Assembly (NCBI GenBank): GCA_040390025.1 | Contig: JAZJZD010000006.1 | Span: forward strand, 62,001 to 126,000 | Length of the DNA stretch: 64,000 nt | From: JAVHYG01 sp040390025 | GTDB taxonomy: Bacteria; Pseudomonadota; Gammaproteobacteria; Diplorickettsiales; Diplorickettsiaceae | Direction of reading: 5' to 3' | Shown here: positions 17,445-26,324 of the stretch, one piece after another | How positions within the stretch are numbered: the stretch's first letter is position 1 | Layout: each line of letters starts with the position of its first letter | Translations under genes and position numbers: made by a program | Notes under the pieces: generated by a model | What the model was told of the DNA's origin: nothing | Databases searched by the model: none | What the model saw: the letters and a program-made list of their open reading frames with translations, nothing else

Positions 17445-17732
17445 TTGGCCAACACAAAACAAGCAAAAAAACGCGTACGGCAAGCAGAAAAAAATCGTGA
17501 GCATAACGCAAGTTATCGCTCCATGATGCGCACTTACATTAAGCGCGTTGTTACTGCCATCGAAGCCGGCAAAGCAACAGAAGCAGATACCCAGTATCAG
17601 GTTGCTCTTCCTATCATTGATCGTATGGCAACAAGGGGCTTTATTCATAAAAATAAAGCAGCCAGACATAAAAGTCGTTTACTAGCTAGAATTCGCAAAC
17701 TAACAGCGGCTGAAGCGGCGCCTACTGCTTAA
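17445..17732 (+). CDS. rpsT: 30S ribosomal protein S20
   Basis: The start is TTG 17445, giving (M)ANTKQAKKRVRQAEKNREHNASYRS. TTGGAG at 17430-17435 is then a well-spaced ribosome site, and rpsT of E. coli also uses UUG. 95 aa, Lys/Arg/Ala-rich, helical, binding 16S rRNA in the body of the small subunit. The C-terminal LTAAEAAPTA tail is slightly extended. Convergent with the next gene, 8 bp from its stop. An AGCGCT/AGCGCT stem around 17733-17753 may end both transcripts. Confidence 0.95.
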   Translation: MANTKQAKKRVRQAEKNREHNASYRSMMRTYIKRVVTAIEAGKATEADTQYQVALPIIDRMATRGFIHKNKAARHKSRLLARIRKLTAAEAAPTA

Positions 17733-17740
17733 TAGCGCTA

Positions 17741-18589
17741 TTAAAAAAGCGCTTCCAGTTCTTTTTTTAGCTCAGCATGATGCTCTGTTAATTTTACCGT
17801 GGTTTTACCCAGGCTTTTATATACCTGTGCTAAATCAGTGAAGGATTCTAATGTTTTGAGGTGCTTTTTCAACGTTGCTTTATCGCTTCGTTGAATAGGG
17901 CCTGTCAATGCATTCCTTGCATCACTAGACGATTTAATTCTACTTAGCGACTGTTCCATTAGATTATGGACGAGTGTTTTAGACAAGCTATTAGATAATC
18001 CTGATTTTTCATAACAATCTTTCGCAATGACTGATAACGTAACTAAATAGTTAGACGCAAAAACACTGGCGGCATGGTAGAGTGCTTTATGTTGCTTTTC
18101 TACCATAAACAACTGTCCGCCTATGCCTTTTATTAGCTGAGATATGCGATCTAACGCTTTGCTATTTCCCTCAAACGAACAATAAGACCCAGCAAAAGTA
18201 TGCACATCGGCTGCCGGGTTAGAAAAACCAAATAATGGATGCAAACTCGCTGTATAACAGCCTAATAGTTTAACGGCATTCAAACACTCTGATGTATGCA
18301 AACCGCTACAGTGGAAAACCAAGCTCCCTGCCTTAGGCGAAGCCTGTTCCGCAAGTTGTTGGCACAGCGTTTCAATCTGATCATCAGGGGTTGCAATTAA
18401 ATAAATATCCGCGGGTTTAAACTGGCTCATGGTATGACAGGCAGTACCTTCGCCTATAAAAGTAACCGCACTGCTTGCACTTACAATGCTAGCATTATAG
18501 ATATCTTGGATACATACAAGATTATTTTTTTTCCACAAATAGCCCAGTGTTTTTCCCAAACGGCCACAACCAATAATAGTTAATTTCAT
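17741..18589 (-). CDS. Rossmann-like NADP-binding protein with DUF2520
   Basis: A 282-aa protein beginning MKLTIIGCGRLGKTLGYLW, a glycine-rich dinucleotide fold. Residues 60-110 (IYLIATPDDQIETLCQQLA, GSLVFHCSGLHTSE, ASLHPLFGFSNP) match the Rossmann-like/DUF2520 family. The C-terminal helical domain (KALYHAASVFASNYLVTLSVIAKDCYEKSG, RNALTGPIQRSDKATLKKHL) is the DUF2520 part. Relatives are presumed 6-phosphogluconate or pantoate-reductase-like oxidoreductases of unknown substrate. Convergent with rpsT. The next gene on the same strand is mscS, 48 bp upstream. Confidence 0.85.
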   Translation of the reverse strand: MKLTIIGCGRLGKTLGYLWKKNNLVCIQDIYNASIVSASSAVTFIGEGTACHTMSQFKPADIYLIATPDDQIETLCQQLAEQASPKAGSLVFHCSGLHTSECLNAVKLLGCYTASLHPLFGFSNPAADVHTFAGSYCSFEGNSKALDRISQLIKGIGGQLFMVEKQHKALYHAASVFASNYLVTLSVIAKDCYEKSGLSNSLSKTLVHNLMEQSLSRIKSSSDARNALTGPIQRSDKATLKKHLKTLESFTDLAQVYKSLGKTTVKLTEHHAELKKELEALF

Positions 18590-18637
18590 ATTATATTAAG
18601 CATAATAACATCTACAGCAATGACGACGATAAAAAAA

Positions 18638-19720
18638 CTATTTTATACTCGCTTCTAGCGCTTCACTATTTAAACAAACTGTATTCGTTTGAAAGGCCCA
18701 TTTAGCACCATGACGATTAATACAATCTAACATTTCTAAATAAAGTGCTTGTTGCATCCCTAAAAAATCAGCACTATCAACAAGATTGGTATAGGCGCTA
18801 ACCGATATATTGAGTGATGAATGAGCTAATTCATTGAGGTTAACTATTATAGAACGGGTCTTATCGATAGCAGGATTTTCCTTCAGTATGGCTTGAATCT
18901 CCTCTAAAATAGCTGGAACTTTTGCTAAATCTTGATAACGCAAATTAATACAGCAAGAAAATCGACGAGACTTCGTTCGCGATCGATTCTCTACAACCAA
19001 ATTAGAAAATAGCGCATTAGGTATATAAATAGGACGGCCTTCTGCAGTTATAATTTCACAAACACGCCAGCCGATTGTTTTGACCTGGCCTTCCACCTTA
19101 AGTGCGGACAACGCTATTTGGTCACCTATAACAAAAGGCCTGTCTAAAAACAGCATTAAACTACCAAAAACATTTGCCAACAGATCCTTCGCGGCAAAAC
19201 CAATAACAATGCCTCCCATTCCACCAAACGCTAATACACCGGCAATACTTAAACCGAAAAGCTGAAATAATGATAAAGTCGTTATAATAATAATCGTAAT
19301 TTTAGCTATTTGACTTAAGGCATGGATAAGCGCTCTATCAACTTTTTTATCTACATTTCGACTCAGAAACCCTTCTTTATAAAGCGAAACAAAATCCCAC
19401 AAAACTTTAGTAAATAAAGCAATAAAAAAGAGATGCCTAGTTAAATGAAATAAGTTAATACTTTCAACCGTCCAACCCAAGCAAAGCCATTCAAACGCAT
19501 AAGTCACTCCCATCACAGTGACAAAAATAAGTAAGGGCTTATAAAGCGCTTTTAACAATGCGCTACTTAGAAAATGTGGGGTTTGATTAAAATAATGAAC
19601 ACGCTTTTTATAAAGAATGCGCAGAAGAAAGCAAAGTAATCCTGTTAGAATCAGAACAACGCATGCTTTTATCACACAAGATTGCAATAAAAAGAAATAG
19701 ATTGATTGTAGTGTTTTCAT
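18638..19720 (-). CDS. MscS-family small mechanosensitive channel
   Basis: A 360-aa membrane protein with four to five N-terminal transmembrane segments (ACVVLILTGLLCFLLRILY, LLIFVTVMGVTYAFEWLCL, ITIIIITTLSLFQLFGLSIAGVLAFGG). Then the pore helix GGMGGIVIGFAAKDLLANVFGSLMLFLDRPFVIGD, the MscS hallmark, and a cytoplasmic beta domain (VEGQVKTIGWRVCEIITAEGRPIYIPNALFSNLVVENRSR). It releases solutes on hypo-osmotic shock. It lies 10 bp downstream of coq7 on the same strand, so it may be cotranscribed. A member of the longer YnaI/YbdG-like group rather than MscS itself (inferred from length). Confidence 0.9.
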   Translation of the reverse strand: MKTLQSIYFFLLQSCVIKACVVLILTGLLCFLLRILYKKRVHYFNQTPHFLSSALLKALYKPLLIFVTVMGVTYAFEWLCLGWTVESINLFHLTRHLFFIALFTKVLWDFVSLYKEGFLSRNVDKKVDRALIHALSQIAKITIIIITTLSLFQLFGLSIAGVLAFGGMGGIVIGFAAKDLLANVFGSLMLFLDRPFVIGDQIALSALKVEGQVKTIGWRVCEIITAEGRPIYIPNALFSNLVVENRSRTKSRRFSCCINLRYQDLAKVPAILEEIQAILKENPAIDKTRSIIVNLNELAHSSLNISVSAYTNLVDSADFLGMQQALYLEMLDCINRHGAKWAFQTNTVCLNSEALEASIK

Positions 19721-19730
19721 TTTATTTATT

Positions 19731-20363
19731 TTAAATATGATAGGCCACTATCGTCATAAATTTTGCTAATCCCTGCATACCCCATTGGATAAGTAACGGT
19801 AATGGAATGGCGCCTGATTCTTCCGCTGTGGTTGCATGTTCGATTTCTTCTAAGCGCATTTGCTCGACAATCGCACGGCTTTTTTTATCATGAATGGGTA
19901 AAGTTTCTAAATGCTTATTTAAATGTCTTTCTACTTGACGCTCAGTTTCCGCCAAAAACCCAAGACTAATTTTGTCACCCAGTAACCCTGCTGTTAAACC
20001 AAGTAGCCAGGCACTACCATACCAAAAAGGATTTAAATAACTGGCATGGGCGTTTAATTCGTCAAGACGTTGTTGACACCAACTTAAGTGATCCACTTCT
20101 TCTTGGGCAGCTTTCTGTAATTTTTCTTGTATAGCGGATGAACGTGCGGCGAGTGCTTGACCTTGATATAGCGCCTGCGCACACACTTCCCCCACGTGAT
20201 TAACACGCATCAGCCTAGCGGCGTGATTGCGTTCGATTGGATTTAAAACCGCTTCAGATATATTAGCCGCTGGATTAGGTCGCTTAGCGAGAGGAAGCGG
20301 ATTAACTTGGAAGGTTTTATTAAACCGTAAAATTACCTTGTCCCATGCAGAATAGTGACGCAT
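19731..20363 (-). CDS. coq7: Ubiquinone biosynthesis hydroxylase Coq7
   Basis: A carboxylate-bridged di-iron monooxygenase that hydroxylates C6 of demethoxyubiquinone, the last hydroxylation in ubiquinone synthesis. Start chosen at ATG 20363 (MRHYSAWDKVILRFNKTF) with CAGGG upstream. It is typical of the family and gives 210 aa. The longer frame to 20453 would add a hydrophobic stretch not expected. Ligand motifs: NHVGEVCAQALYQGQ, QEEVDHLSWCQQRL, AETERQVERHLNKHL and LEEIEHATTAEE. A hydrophobic segment (NPFWYGSAWLLGLTAGLLG) supports membrane association. The divergent gene is the DegP protease. Confidence 0.93.
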   Translation of the reverse strand: MRHYSAWDKVILRFNKTFQVNPLPLAKRPNPAANISEAVLNPIERNHAARLMRVNHVGEVCAQALYQGQALAARSSAIQEKLQKAAQEEVDHLSWCQQRLDELNAHASYLNPFWYGSAWLLGLTAGLLGDKISLGFLAETERQVERHLNKHLETLPIHDKKSRAIVEQMRLEEIEHATTAEESGAIPLPLLIQWGMQGLAKFMTIVAYHI

Positions 20364-20462
20364 AAAATACCCTGAAAAAAGCTTACATTGCACTAAAACC
20401 AATAAATACGCTAAGCTTAGCGGCCAAGACAACCTATATATTGCTCCTAACAAACAAATATT

Positions 20463-21815
20463 ATGAAAAAATTATTATACCGTTTATTAACAAGCTTGCT
20501 ATTAATAGCAGCTTTTAGCTCTACAAGCTATGCCGGCTGGCCATTCAGCGCGGCTCAACAAATTAATAAAACGAGTATTTCTCAGATTTTACAGCCTATT
20601 ATGCCCGCTGTAGTTAACGTTTCAGTCCAAGGTGATATTCCTCCGAACCAATTGCCCCCTCCAGTGCCAGGACGTCCCTACCCACGTCACTTTGAAAGCA
20701 TGGGTTCCGGTGTCGTTATTGATGCAAGAAAAGGTTATATCTTAACAAATGCCCATGTCATCCATGAAGCAAAATCGATTACCGTCACGCTAAGTGACGG
20801 ACGCGTATTCAAAGGTACGCTTAAAGGTGCTGATCCGGCTTCTGACATTGCTTTAATCACCATTACACCTGATCACTTAACACAAATACCTTTAGGGAAT
20901 TCAGATAATTTAAAAGTAGGTGATTTTGTTGCCGCCATTGGTAACCCCTTTGGACTTAATCAAACGGTAACTTCGGGTATTGTTAGCGCGCTCCAGCGCA
21001 CAGGCTTAGGAATAGAAGGATACGAAAACTTTATTCAAACCGATGCGCCTATTAATCCCGGTAACTCAGGTGGTGCATTAATTAATTTGAAAGGCGAATT
21101 AGTAGGAATTAATACGGCCATCCTCGCATCTAGCTCCAATGCCGGTAATATTGGCATTGGTTTTGCCATCCCCGTTAATATGGCAAATGGCGTTATGAAA
21201 CAGTTAGCAGAATATGGCTCTGTGAAACGCGGCTTGATGGGGGTTTTAGTACAAGATTTAACGCCTGCCTTAGCAACAGCACTACATATGTCTACTAACA
21301 GCGAAGGAGCTCTCGTATCTCAAGTACCTGCCTATTCACCTGCAGCGAAAGCAGGGGTTGTAACGGGAGATATTATTCAGTCAATTAACAACACGCCGAT
21401 AAAAAATGCTGGTCAAGTAAAAAATATTGTCGGTATGCTAAGAGTCAACGATAAGGTTTCGGTAAAATTATTCCGCAATGGAAAAACTATAAATACCGCA
21501 TTAACATTATCAGACCCTAAGCAATACACGAAAGTAGCTGAAGAAGATAATCCTTTTCTTTATGGACTAGCGCTACGTAACTTTGATCAAACGGTTACTG
21601 GACAAGGACATCTAGTAGGCGTGGAAGTGATAAATATAGACGAAGAGAGTATGGCTTGGCATGCCGGTATCCGGCCGGGCGATGTAATTACTTCCGCTAA
21701 TCAAAAAGCAAGCAGTAATGTTGCGGAACTTCAAGCCATTGCCAAACAGACTAAGGATGAATTATTAGTGAATGTATTATCGCGTGCTGGAGTACGTTTT
21801 GTAGTTATAAAATAA
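20463..21815 (+). CDS. degP: Periplasmic serine protease/chaperone of the Do (DegP/DegQ) family
   Basis: A 450-aa protein with signal peptide MKKLLYRLLTSLLLIAAFSSTSYAG. Trypsin-like domain with catalytic triad H98 (NAHVIHE), D128 (ASDIAL) and S202 (GNSGGALI), then two PDZ domains (GLMGVLVQDLTP..., and one from LRNFDQTV onward). It degrades or refolds misfolded envelope proteins. The length fits DegQ or DegP, which cannot be told apart here. It is preceded by coq7 on the opposite strand and followed by a hairpin (21844-21870) before convergent coaBC. Confidence 0.93.
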   Translation: MKKLLYRLLTSLLLIAAFSSTSYAGWPFSAAQQINKTSISQILQPIMPAVVNVSVQGDIPPNQLPPPVPGRPYPRHFESMGSGVVIDARKGYILTNAHVIHEAKSITVTLSDGRVFKGTLKGADPASDIALITITPDHLTQIPLGNSDNLKVGDFVAAIGNPFGLNQTVTSGIVSALQRTGLGIEGYENFIQTDAPINPGNSGGALINLKGELVGINTAILASSSNAGNIGIGFAIPVNMANGVMKQLAEYGSVKRGLMGVLVQDLTPALATALHMSTNSEGALVSQVPAYSPAAKAGVVTGDIIQSINNTPIKNAGQVKNIVGMLRVNDKVSVKLFRNGKTINTALTLSDPKQYTKVAEEDNPFLYGLALRNFDQTVTGQGHLVGVEVINIDEESMAWHAGIRPGDVITSANQKASSNVAELQAIAKQTKDELLVNVLSRAGVRFVVIK

Positions 21816-21843
21816 GGCAAAGCCTCCTTGAGGCCGTCGCCAT

Positions 21844-21870
21844 GCCTAAGAGTACTCATTACTCTTAGGC
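21844..21870. terminator. Symmetric hairpin between convergent genes
   Basis: GCCTAAGAGTA (21844-21854), loop CTCAT, TACTCTTAGGC (21860-21870): a perfect 11-bp stem. It lies between the ends of the DegP gene and coaBC. No strong U-tract on either side, so it is a possible weak bidirectional terminator or mRNA 3' end structure. Confidence 0.5.
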
Positions 21871-21875
21871 AATAT

Positions 21876-23096
21876 TCACATTAAATGAAGTGACTTCTTT
21901 TTTGTTACATGCTGCGCAATTATTTCTAATAATTGTTTGGCAATTATTTTTTTAGGTGCCCTTTCTAAATAAACGGGTGCATCTTGTGACAAAATGGTCA
22001 CCTCATTTTCATCACTATCGAAACCTATTCCTAATTGACTAACATCATTCACAATCATTAAGTCCGCCCCTTTTTTTAAACGCTTCTCTTGAGCAAAACG
22101 AAATACATCAGCAGTTTCTGCTGAAAAACCAACAATAAGTGGTTTTGGCTCATCCATTTGGCCAATAGTAGCTAAAATATCGATCGTTGGCTTTAAATTC
22201 AACGTTAGCGCATTCGGAGTTTTTTTAATCTTTTGTAGACAAATTTCAGCTGCTTGGTAATCGGCTACGGCCGCTGTACTAATAAAAATATCCTTTTCAG
22301 CAATTTCAGTTTTAACTACATCTAGCATGGCCGAAGCTGTTTTAACAGGAATAAATTTGCACTTTTCTGGCGGTGTTAACTCAACCGGCCCACTAATGAG
22401 AGTAACATCAGCGCCCGCTTCTATCGCCGCCTTTGTTAAAGCAAAACCCATCTTTCCTGAACTACGGTTAGAAAGATAACGAACCGGATCGATAGGTTCA
22501 CGTGTAGGACCTGCTGTTATTAGAATACGCTGTCCTTTTAAATATGGTGTTACAAATACATGTGCCAAAGCTGACATAATCTCTTCGGGTTCCGACATCC
22601 TTCCTAATCCCATATCACCACACGCCTGACTACCTTCTGCAGGGCCTAAAAATAAACATCCACGTTTCGCAAGCTCATTGACATTAGATTGTGTCGCCAC
22701 ATTTGCCCACATAGCTTGATTCATAGCAGGTGCTAAAATAATTTGTGCGCTGGATGCTAGGCAAAGCGTACTCAGCAAATCGTCCGCAAAACCATGGTTT
22801 AGTTTAGCTATAAAGTTAGCCGTAGCGGGTGCTATCAAAATATAGTCAGGCCAGCGTGCTAATTCGATGTGGCCCATAGCCGCTTCTGCATCGGAATCCA
22901 TGAGCTGCTCATAAACTTTATGTTGTGAGACTGCCTGGAGTGACAGCGGGGTAACAAAGGCTTTTCCAGCTAGTGTTAGTACTACCCTTACTTCATGGCC
23001 TTGTTTTTTGAGTTTACGGATTAAATCAGGAGTTTTGTAGGCTGCAATACTGCCGGTAATTCCTAACAAAATACGACGCTTATGATTGTCTTTCAT
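21876..23096 (-). CDS. coaBC: Bifunctional phosphopantothenoylcysteine decarboxylase/synthetase
   Basis: Two steps of coenzyme A synthesis: CoaC (FMN decarboxylase, RRILLGITGSIAAYKTPDLI..., ILAPAMNQAMWAN, GSQACGDMGLGRM) and CoaB (CTP-dependent ligase, ILITAGPTREPIDPVRYLSNRSSGKMG, STAAVADYQ, IVGFSAET). Start placed at ATG 23096 (MKDNHKRRIL, 406 aa). An open frame to 23150 would place its first codons inside the terminator of the upstream porin (23114-23140), which rules it out as coding. The PXMNXXMW and SSGKM active motifs are intact. Expression probably begins from a promoter near 23100. Confidence 0.95.
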   Translation of the reverse strand: MKDNHKRRILLGITGSIAAYKTPDLIRKLKKQGHEVRVVLTLAGKAFVTPLSLQAVSQHKVYEQLMDSDAEAAMGHIELARWPDYILIAPATANFIAKLNHGFADDLLSTLCLASSAQIILAPAMNQAMWANVATQSNVNELAKRGCLFLGPAEGSQACGDMGLGRMSEPEEIMSALAHVFVTPYLKGQRILITAGPTREPIDPVRYLSNRSSGKMGFALTKAAIEAGADVTLISGPVELTPPEKCKFIPVKTASAMLDVVKTEIAEKDIFISTAAVADYQAAEICLQKIKKTPNALTLNLKPTIDILATIGQMDEPKPLIVGFSAETADVFRFAQEKRLKKGADLMIVNDVSQLGIGFDSDENEVTILSQDAPVYLERAPKKIIAKQLLEIIAQHVTKKKSLHLM

Positions 23097-23113
23097 AGCT
23101 GTAAACATAACAA

Positions 23114-23140
23114 AAAAGGGCATGTAAGTCATGCCCTTTT
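23114..23140 (-). terminator. Rho-independent terminator of the LbtU-like porin gene
   Basis: AAAAGGGCATG (23114-23124), loop TAAGT, CATGCCCTTTT (23130-23140). Read leftward the stem runs straight into a T-tract (A-run at 23112-23117). It lies 59 bp past the porin stop and just before the coaBC start. Confidence 0.88.
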
Positions 23141-23198
23141 GCAGATTCAAACTGCTATTTCGTTAAAAACGATATAGCGTTCAGTTGGCGTTCAAGCG

Positions 23199-24737
23199 TT
23201 AGAAGTATAAACCTATCTGGAGCGTAATCGTGTTTCCACTTTTACCTGTTCCAGTAATAGTATTTAATGCCGGATTAAGAACAGGTCCTCCAGCGACATC
23301 GGTTGTCTTGTAATCGATATCATGACGAAACTCGATGCTTTCGATAGTATCTTTCCAAATAGAAGTACTTGCCGTTGCGACATAACGCTTCTTAGGAATC
23401 AGCAGCGCTAACGCATCTTTCGATTGGTCATAACCTACAATGAATGCACTTGGTTTATCCCATGCATTAAATTTGTAGCCCAACTCTGTATGGAAAGCAC
23501 TTGGCTTAGCACCTTGTAGATTATTCAGTGTACCAAACGACAGAGAGGACGCTGAAAAGGAACTGGCTGCAGTAACATACTCAGCCGTTAAGCTGACTGG
23601 ACCTACACCTAAGGTTCCACGTGCATCTAAGCCGGCTACCGGATTAATGATTTCCGTATTTTCATTGGTTGCAAAACCATTAAAAGTATTAGTACCAGAA
23701 TTACCGTTATGCTGCATACCTAATGCATCAGCAATATTACGAATATAACTACCCGCTAAATCCAAATTCCATTTAGACTTCGTGAAAGTATAGTCAATAT
23801 TAGCACCATAGTTATGAAGCCCATTATTTTGAAGCGATGTTCTACTAGGGCCTCTAAATACAAAAGCAGCTAAGTTTAGGTTATTTTCAACATTAAACCG
23901 TTTAGAAAAACCAAGCTCAAGCGCTCTCGCTTTAGTTCTACCTAATGTTTTTGTAAATGGATCACTTATCATCGCTGAAGAGTATTGACCGAAGGGAACG
24001 TAAAATTGGCCAATTGTTCCATACATCGGGAACTCAGCAAGATTTCCAACGGTTAAAAAGCCCCGTTCTAGAAATACATTGGAATTATCAATACGACGTG
24101 GCGAAGTACTCGGAGGACTATTATCGTAAACAAAAGCGATAAGACCTGTTATCCAGTTATTTACTAAAATTTCTGTGTCCAGCTCGATACCGGTTAAATC
24201 AATATCATTAACAGAACCATTTTGGAAATTACCAAACATGTCGCCATGAATAACCTGTGCTTCTACCTTACCACTCAAATTAACAATCGGCGTGTTAGGC
24301 AAAGGAAAGTTATTTTGTTTATGAAAATAGTTATAAAGCTGTTTTCGTTGTTGAAGCAGATAGAGGTCTTCGTTCACATAAGGTTGGTTAACCACTAAAT
24401 CGGATGCATTATATTCTGAATTGATTCCGATATAAGGGGAACTAATAACGGGGGTTCCTATAATAAATACAGGATGCTCTGGGTCAGCAACAACATTGAT
24501 ATCAGCTAACGACTGGCTAGTTTTTGCTTTTTTAGGCTGCGTTTTCTCGAGAGAAACCATCTGGCCTTGCAAGTGCCGCAGTTGTGATTCTAAAGTCTGG
24601 GTACGTTTCGCCAACCTTTTAACAAGCTGTTGATTATCACTTGTTGTTTGATCAGCCGCTAAAGCGACATTTCCCTGTAATCCTAACCAACAAACACTTG
24701 CCGCTAGTGCCGTTAATTTATACTTTTTGCTTGACAT
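23199..24737 (-). CDS. LbtU-family outer-membrane porin
   Basis: A 512-aa secreted protein with signal peptide MSSKKYKLTALAASVCWLGLQGNVALAA. Then a short coiled coil (DNQQLVKRLAKRTQTLESQLRHLQGQMVSLEK), then a long beta-barrel region ending in a C-terminal aromatic residue (ITLQIGLYF), the outer-membrane sorting signature. NLAEFPMYGTIGQFYVPFGQYSSAMISDPFTKTLG and the GLIAFVYDNS-type strands match LbtU, the Legionella legiobactin receptor/porin. Family members occur in many Legionellales without legiobactin genes, so the substrate here is unknown. A second homologue is at 26325. Closed by the terminator at 23114-23140. Confidence 0.8.
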   Translation of the reverse strand: MSSKKYKLTALAASVCWLGLQGNVALAADQTTSDNQQLVKRLAKRTQTLESQLRHLQGQMVSLEKTQPKKAKTSQSLADINVVADPEHPVFIIGTPVISSPYIGINSEYNASDLVVNQPYVNEDLYLLQQRKQLYNYFHKQNNFPLPNTPIVNLSGKVEAQVIHGDMFGNFQNGSVNDIDLTGIELDTEILVNNWITGLIAFVYDNSPPSTSPRRIDNSNVFLERGFLTVGNLAEFPMYGTIGQFYVPFGQYSSAMISDPFTKTLGRTKARALELGFSKRFNVENNLNLAAFVFRGPSRTSLQNNGLHNYGANIDYTFTKSKWNLDLAGSYIRNIADALGMQHNGNSGTNTFNGFATNENTEIINPVAGLDARGTLGVGPVSLTAEYVTAASSFSASSLSFGTLNNLQGAKPSAFHTELGYKFNAWDKPSAFIVGYDQSKDALALLIPKKRYVATASTSIWKDTIESIEFRHDIDYKTTDVAGGPVLNPALNTITGTGKSGNTITLQIGLYF

Positions 24738-24909
24738 ACAAGAACCTTATTATTGGAGTAAGCAGTGGAGTCCCTATTTACCAAATAAAATAGGGGAATG
24801 CAAGTTTATTTTGCAATAAGTTATTATTAGGGTTTTTTAGCATTAAAAATAGGGGATAGGTTTGGATGATCTATCCAAAAAAACCTAATTTTACCCTATA
24901 AATCCAGTT

Positions 24910-25632
24910 TCAGTCTTTTCTTTCTTTCCAGCGGGTTGCCAAAATATTCAACCATTCTACAAAAACAGAAAATGCAATGGCAAAATAGAGGTATCCTCTA
25001 GGCACATGAAGCCCAAAACCATCTGCTATTAATACCAGGCCTATTAATAAAAGAAAACTTAAACCGAGAATTTTTAGACTTGGATACGTATTAATAAAAC
25101 GGCTTAACGGGCCACTTGCCCAAATCATTAGGGCAATGGCCACTATTATGGCAAGTGCCATAATAATAAAATCCTGAGCCATTCCAACCGCTGTGATAAC
25201 ACTATCTAGAGAGAAAATAATATCAAGCAGCATAATTTGGATAATAACCACTGAAAAACGAGAAAACTGATGCAGTTTATTCGACTTTTCATCGGTTACA
25301 CTGACATTAACGTGAAGTTCACTGGTGCCTTTCGCTAACAAAAAGACCCCTCCCAGAATTAAGATTATATCCCGCCCAGAGAAAGCACGGCCAAACAGTG
25401 TAAAAAGAGGTTGGGTAAATTGCGTCATCCAAGTAATAGTGGCTAACAATAACAGTCGCGTTAAACATGCCAGCACTAAACCAAATTGACGGGCTGAACG
25501 CTGCTGCGCAATGGGCAGCCTGTTCGTTACTAAGGAAATGAAAACAAGGTTATCGATACCTAAAACAATTTCTAAAGCGGTTAAAGTAAGTAGACTTATC
25601 CAAGCTTCGGGAGAGAAAAATAGTTCAAGCAT
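24910..25632 (-). CDS. TerC-family integral membrane protein (YgdQ/YoaE type)
   Basis: A 240-aa protein with about seven membrane helices. It starts MLELFFSPEAWISLLTLTALEIVLGIDNLVFISLVTNRLP, whose EIVLGIDN is the TerC hallmark, and has a second acidic helix, MLLDIIFSLDSVITAVGMAQ. TerC relatives have been linked to tellurite resistance and to Mn2+ export during protein secretion. The metal substrate here is not shown by sequence. No CBS/CorC tail is present, so it is the short form. It stands between vapD and the porin on the same strand with gaps of 26 and 172 bp. The 172-bp gap holds an imperfect hairpin near 24856-24884 and nothing else. Confidence 0.88.
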   Translation of the reverse strand: MLELFFSPEAWISLLTLTALEIVLGIDNLVFISLVTNRLPIAQQRSARQFGLVLACLTRLLLLATITWMTQFTQPLFTLFGRAFSGRDIILILGGVFLLAKGTSELHVNVSVTDEKSNKLHQFSRFSVVIIQIMLLDIIFSLDSVITAVGMAQDFIIMALAIIVAIALMIWASGPLSRFINTYPSLKILGLSFLLLIGLVLIADGFGLHVPRGYLYFAIAFSVFVEWLNILATRWKERKD

Positions 25633-25658
25633 GCTATGCTAGCTCTGTGAAAAAATGA

Positions 25659-25967
25659 CTAACTCACTCCTAACGCTAGCGGAGCAGGCTCTTTTTTCAC
25701 CAGGTTTGTAAAATTAGACCACTGTTCTACTTTAAAGGCGCGAATATCTCTAACTGATTTTGGAAACCAAGGTAACAACTTTAGTTGCGTGATCGCTTCG
25801 AATAAGTTTGACATATCCTCATTTTCATTAACATACAAACTACCTTGAACCCATTTAAATCCAAATGTAGCTAATGTACTGGCTATTTCATTGTAAGCCC
25901 GAGAGATGCCTTTTAGGTGATATTTGTTGGTATCTGACACCACTAAATCAAAAGCAAGTGCATACAT
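25659..25967 (-). CDS. vapD: VapD-family endoribonuclease-like protein
   Basis: A 102-aa ferredoxin-fold protein: MYALAFDLVVSDTNKYHLKGISRAYNEIASTLATFGFKWVQGSLYVN is the VapD signature, a family related to Cas2. In Haemophilus and Helicobacter, VapD is an mRNA endoribonuclease that supports intracellular persistence. The conserved Asp (D7) and the GF.WVQGS strand are present. The gene starts 6 bp after the stop of a small co-directional gene (25974-26162) that is a candidate VapX antitoxin, so the two look like one operon. Length is normal (about 95-100). Confidence 0.85.
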   Translation of the reverse strand: MYALAFDLVVSDTNKYHLKGISRAYNEIASTLATFGFKWVQGSLYVNENEDMSNLFEAITQLKLLPWFPKSVRDIRAFKVEQWSNFTNLVKKEPAPLALGVS

Positions 25968-25973
25968 AACGAG

Positions 25974-26162
25974 CTACTCTTGAGGATCTTTTAAGATACT
26001 TGAAAAAGGATAGTCTAATGCTTCATTTGTTTCTAACACATGAATTTTCATCAAGATTTCATTTCCATGCAACTTACTCACATCAATAATTTGATAAACT
26101 GGGCCATAAGGACCAAATCGGCGAAAAGTGTTTTTAACGTGTTCAGGGTGTAATTTATGCAT
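25974..26162 (-). CDS. Small protein upstream of vapD, candidate VapX-type antitoxin
   Basis: Start at ATG 26162 (MHKLHPEHVKNTFRRFGPYGPVYQIIDV, 62 aa). A TTG two codons earlier is also possible. The sequence (KIHVLETNEALDYPFSSILKDPQE) looks like a small family (DUF5397-like) that I associate with vapD neighbours. Being 6 bp upstream of vapD and of antitoxin size, it is proposed as the partner that restrains VapD. Homology to the Haemophilus VapX was not tested. In the same strand upstream, an open frame ending at TAA 26155 overlaps this start and reads ...LIWDTAIESYKIDNKLSDYLDIQFSKRD. It lacks an evident start and may be a gene remnant. Confidence 0.6.
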   Translation of the reverse strand: MHKLHPEHVKNTFRRFGPYGPVYQIIDVSKLHGNEILMKIHVLETNEALDYPFSSILKDPQE

Positions 26163-26275
26163 CAGCAATATCTCTTTTAGAAAATTGAATATCCAAATAA
26201 TCGCTAAGTTTATTATCTATTTTATACGATTCAATCGCAGTATCCCAGATCAATTTCTTTTTACTTGATGATAAA

Positions 26276-26297
26276 AAAGCCCGCCGAAGCGGGCTTT
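26276..26297 (-). terminator. Rho-independent terminator of second LbtU-like porin gene
   Basis: AAAGCCCGC (26276-26284), loop CGAA, GCGGGCTTT (26289-26297), followed leftward by a T-tract (A-run at 26273-26278). It lies 28 bp past the stop at 26325. Confidence 0.9.
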
Positions 26298-26324
26298 GAA
26301 GATAATCGTATTTAATTTTTTAAA

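Noticed and set aside
23097..23150. Longer N-terminus for coaBC
   Set aside because: These codons coincide with a well-formed terminator for the upstream porin, so they are not coding.
24856..24884. Terminator in the terC-porin gap
   Set aside because: The stem is short and imperfect and has no T-tract in the right orientation.
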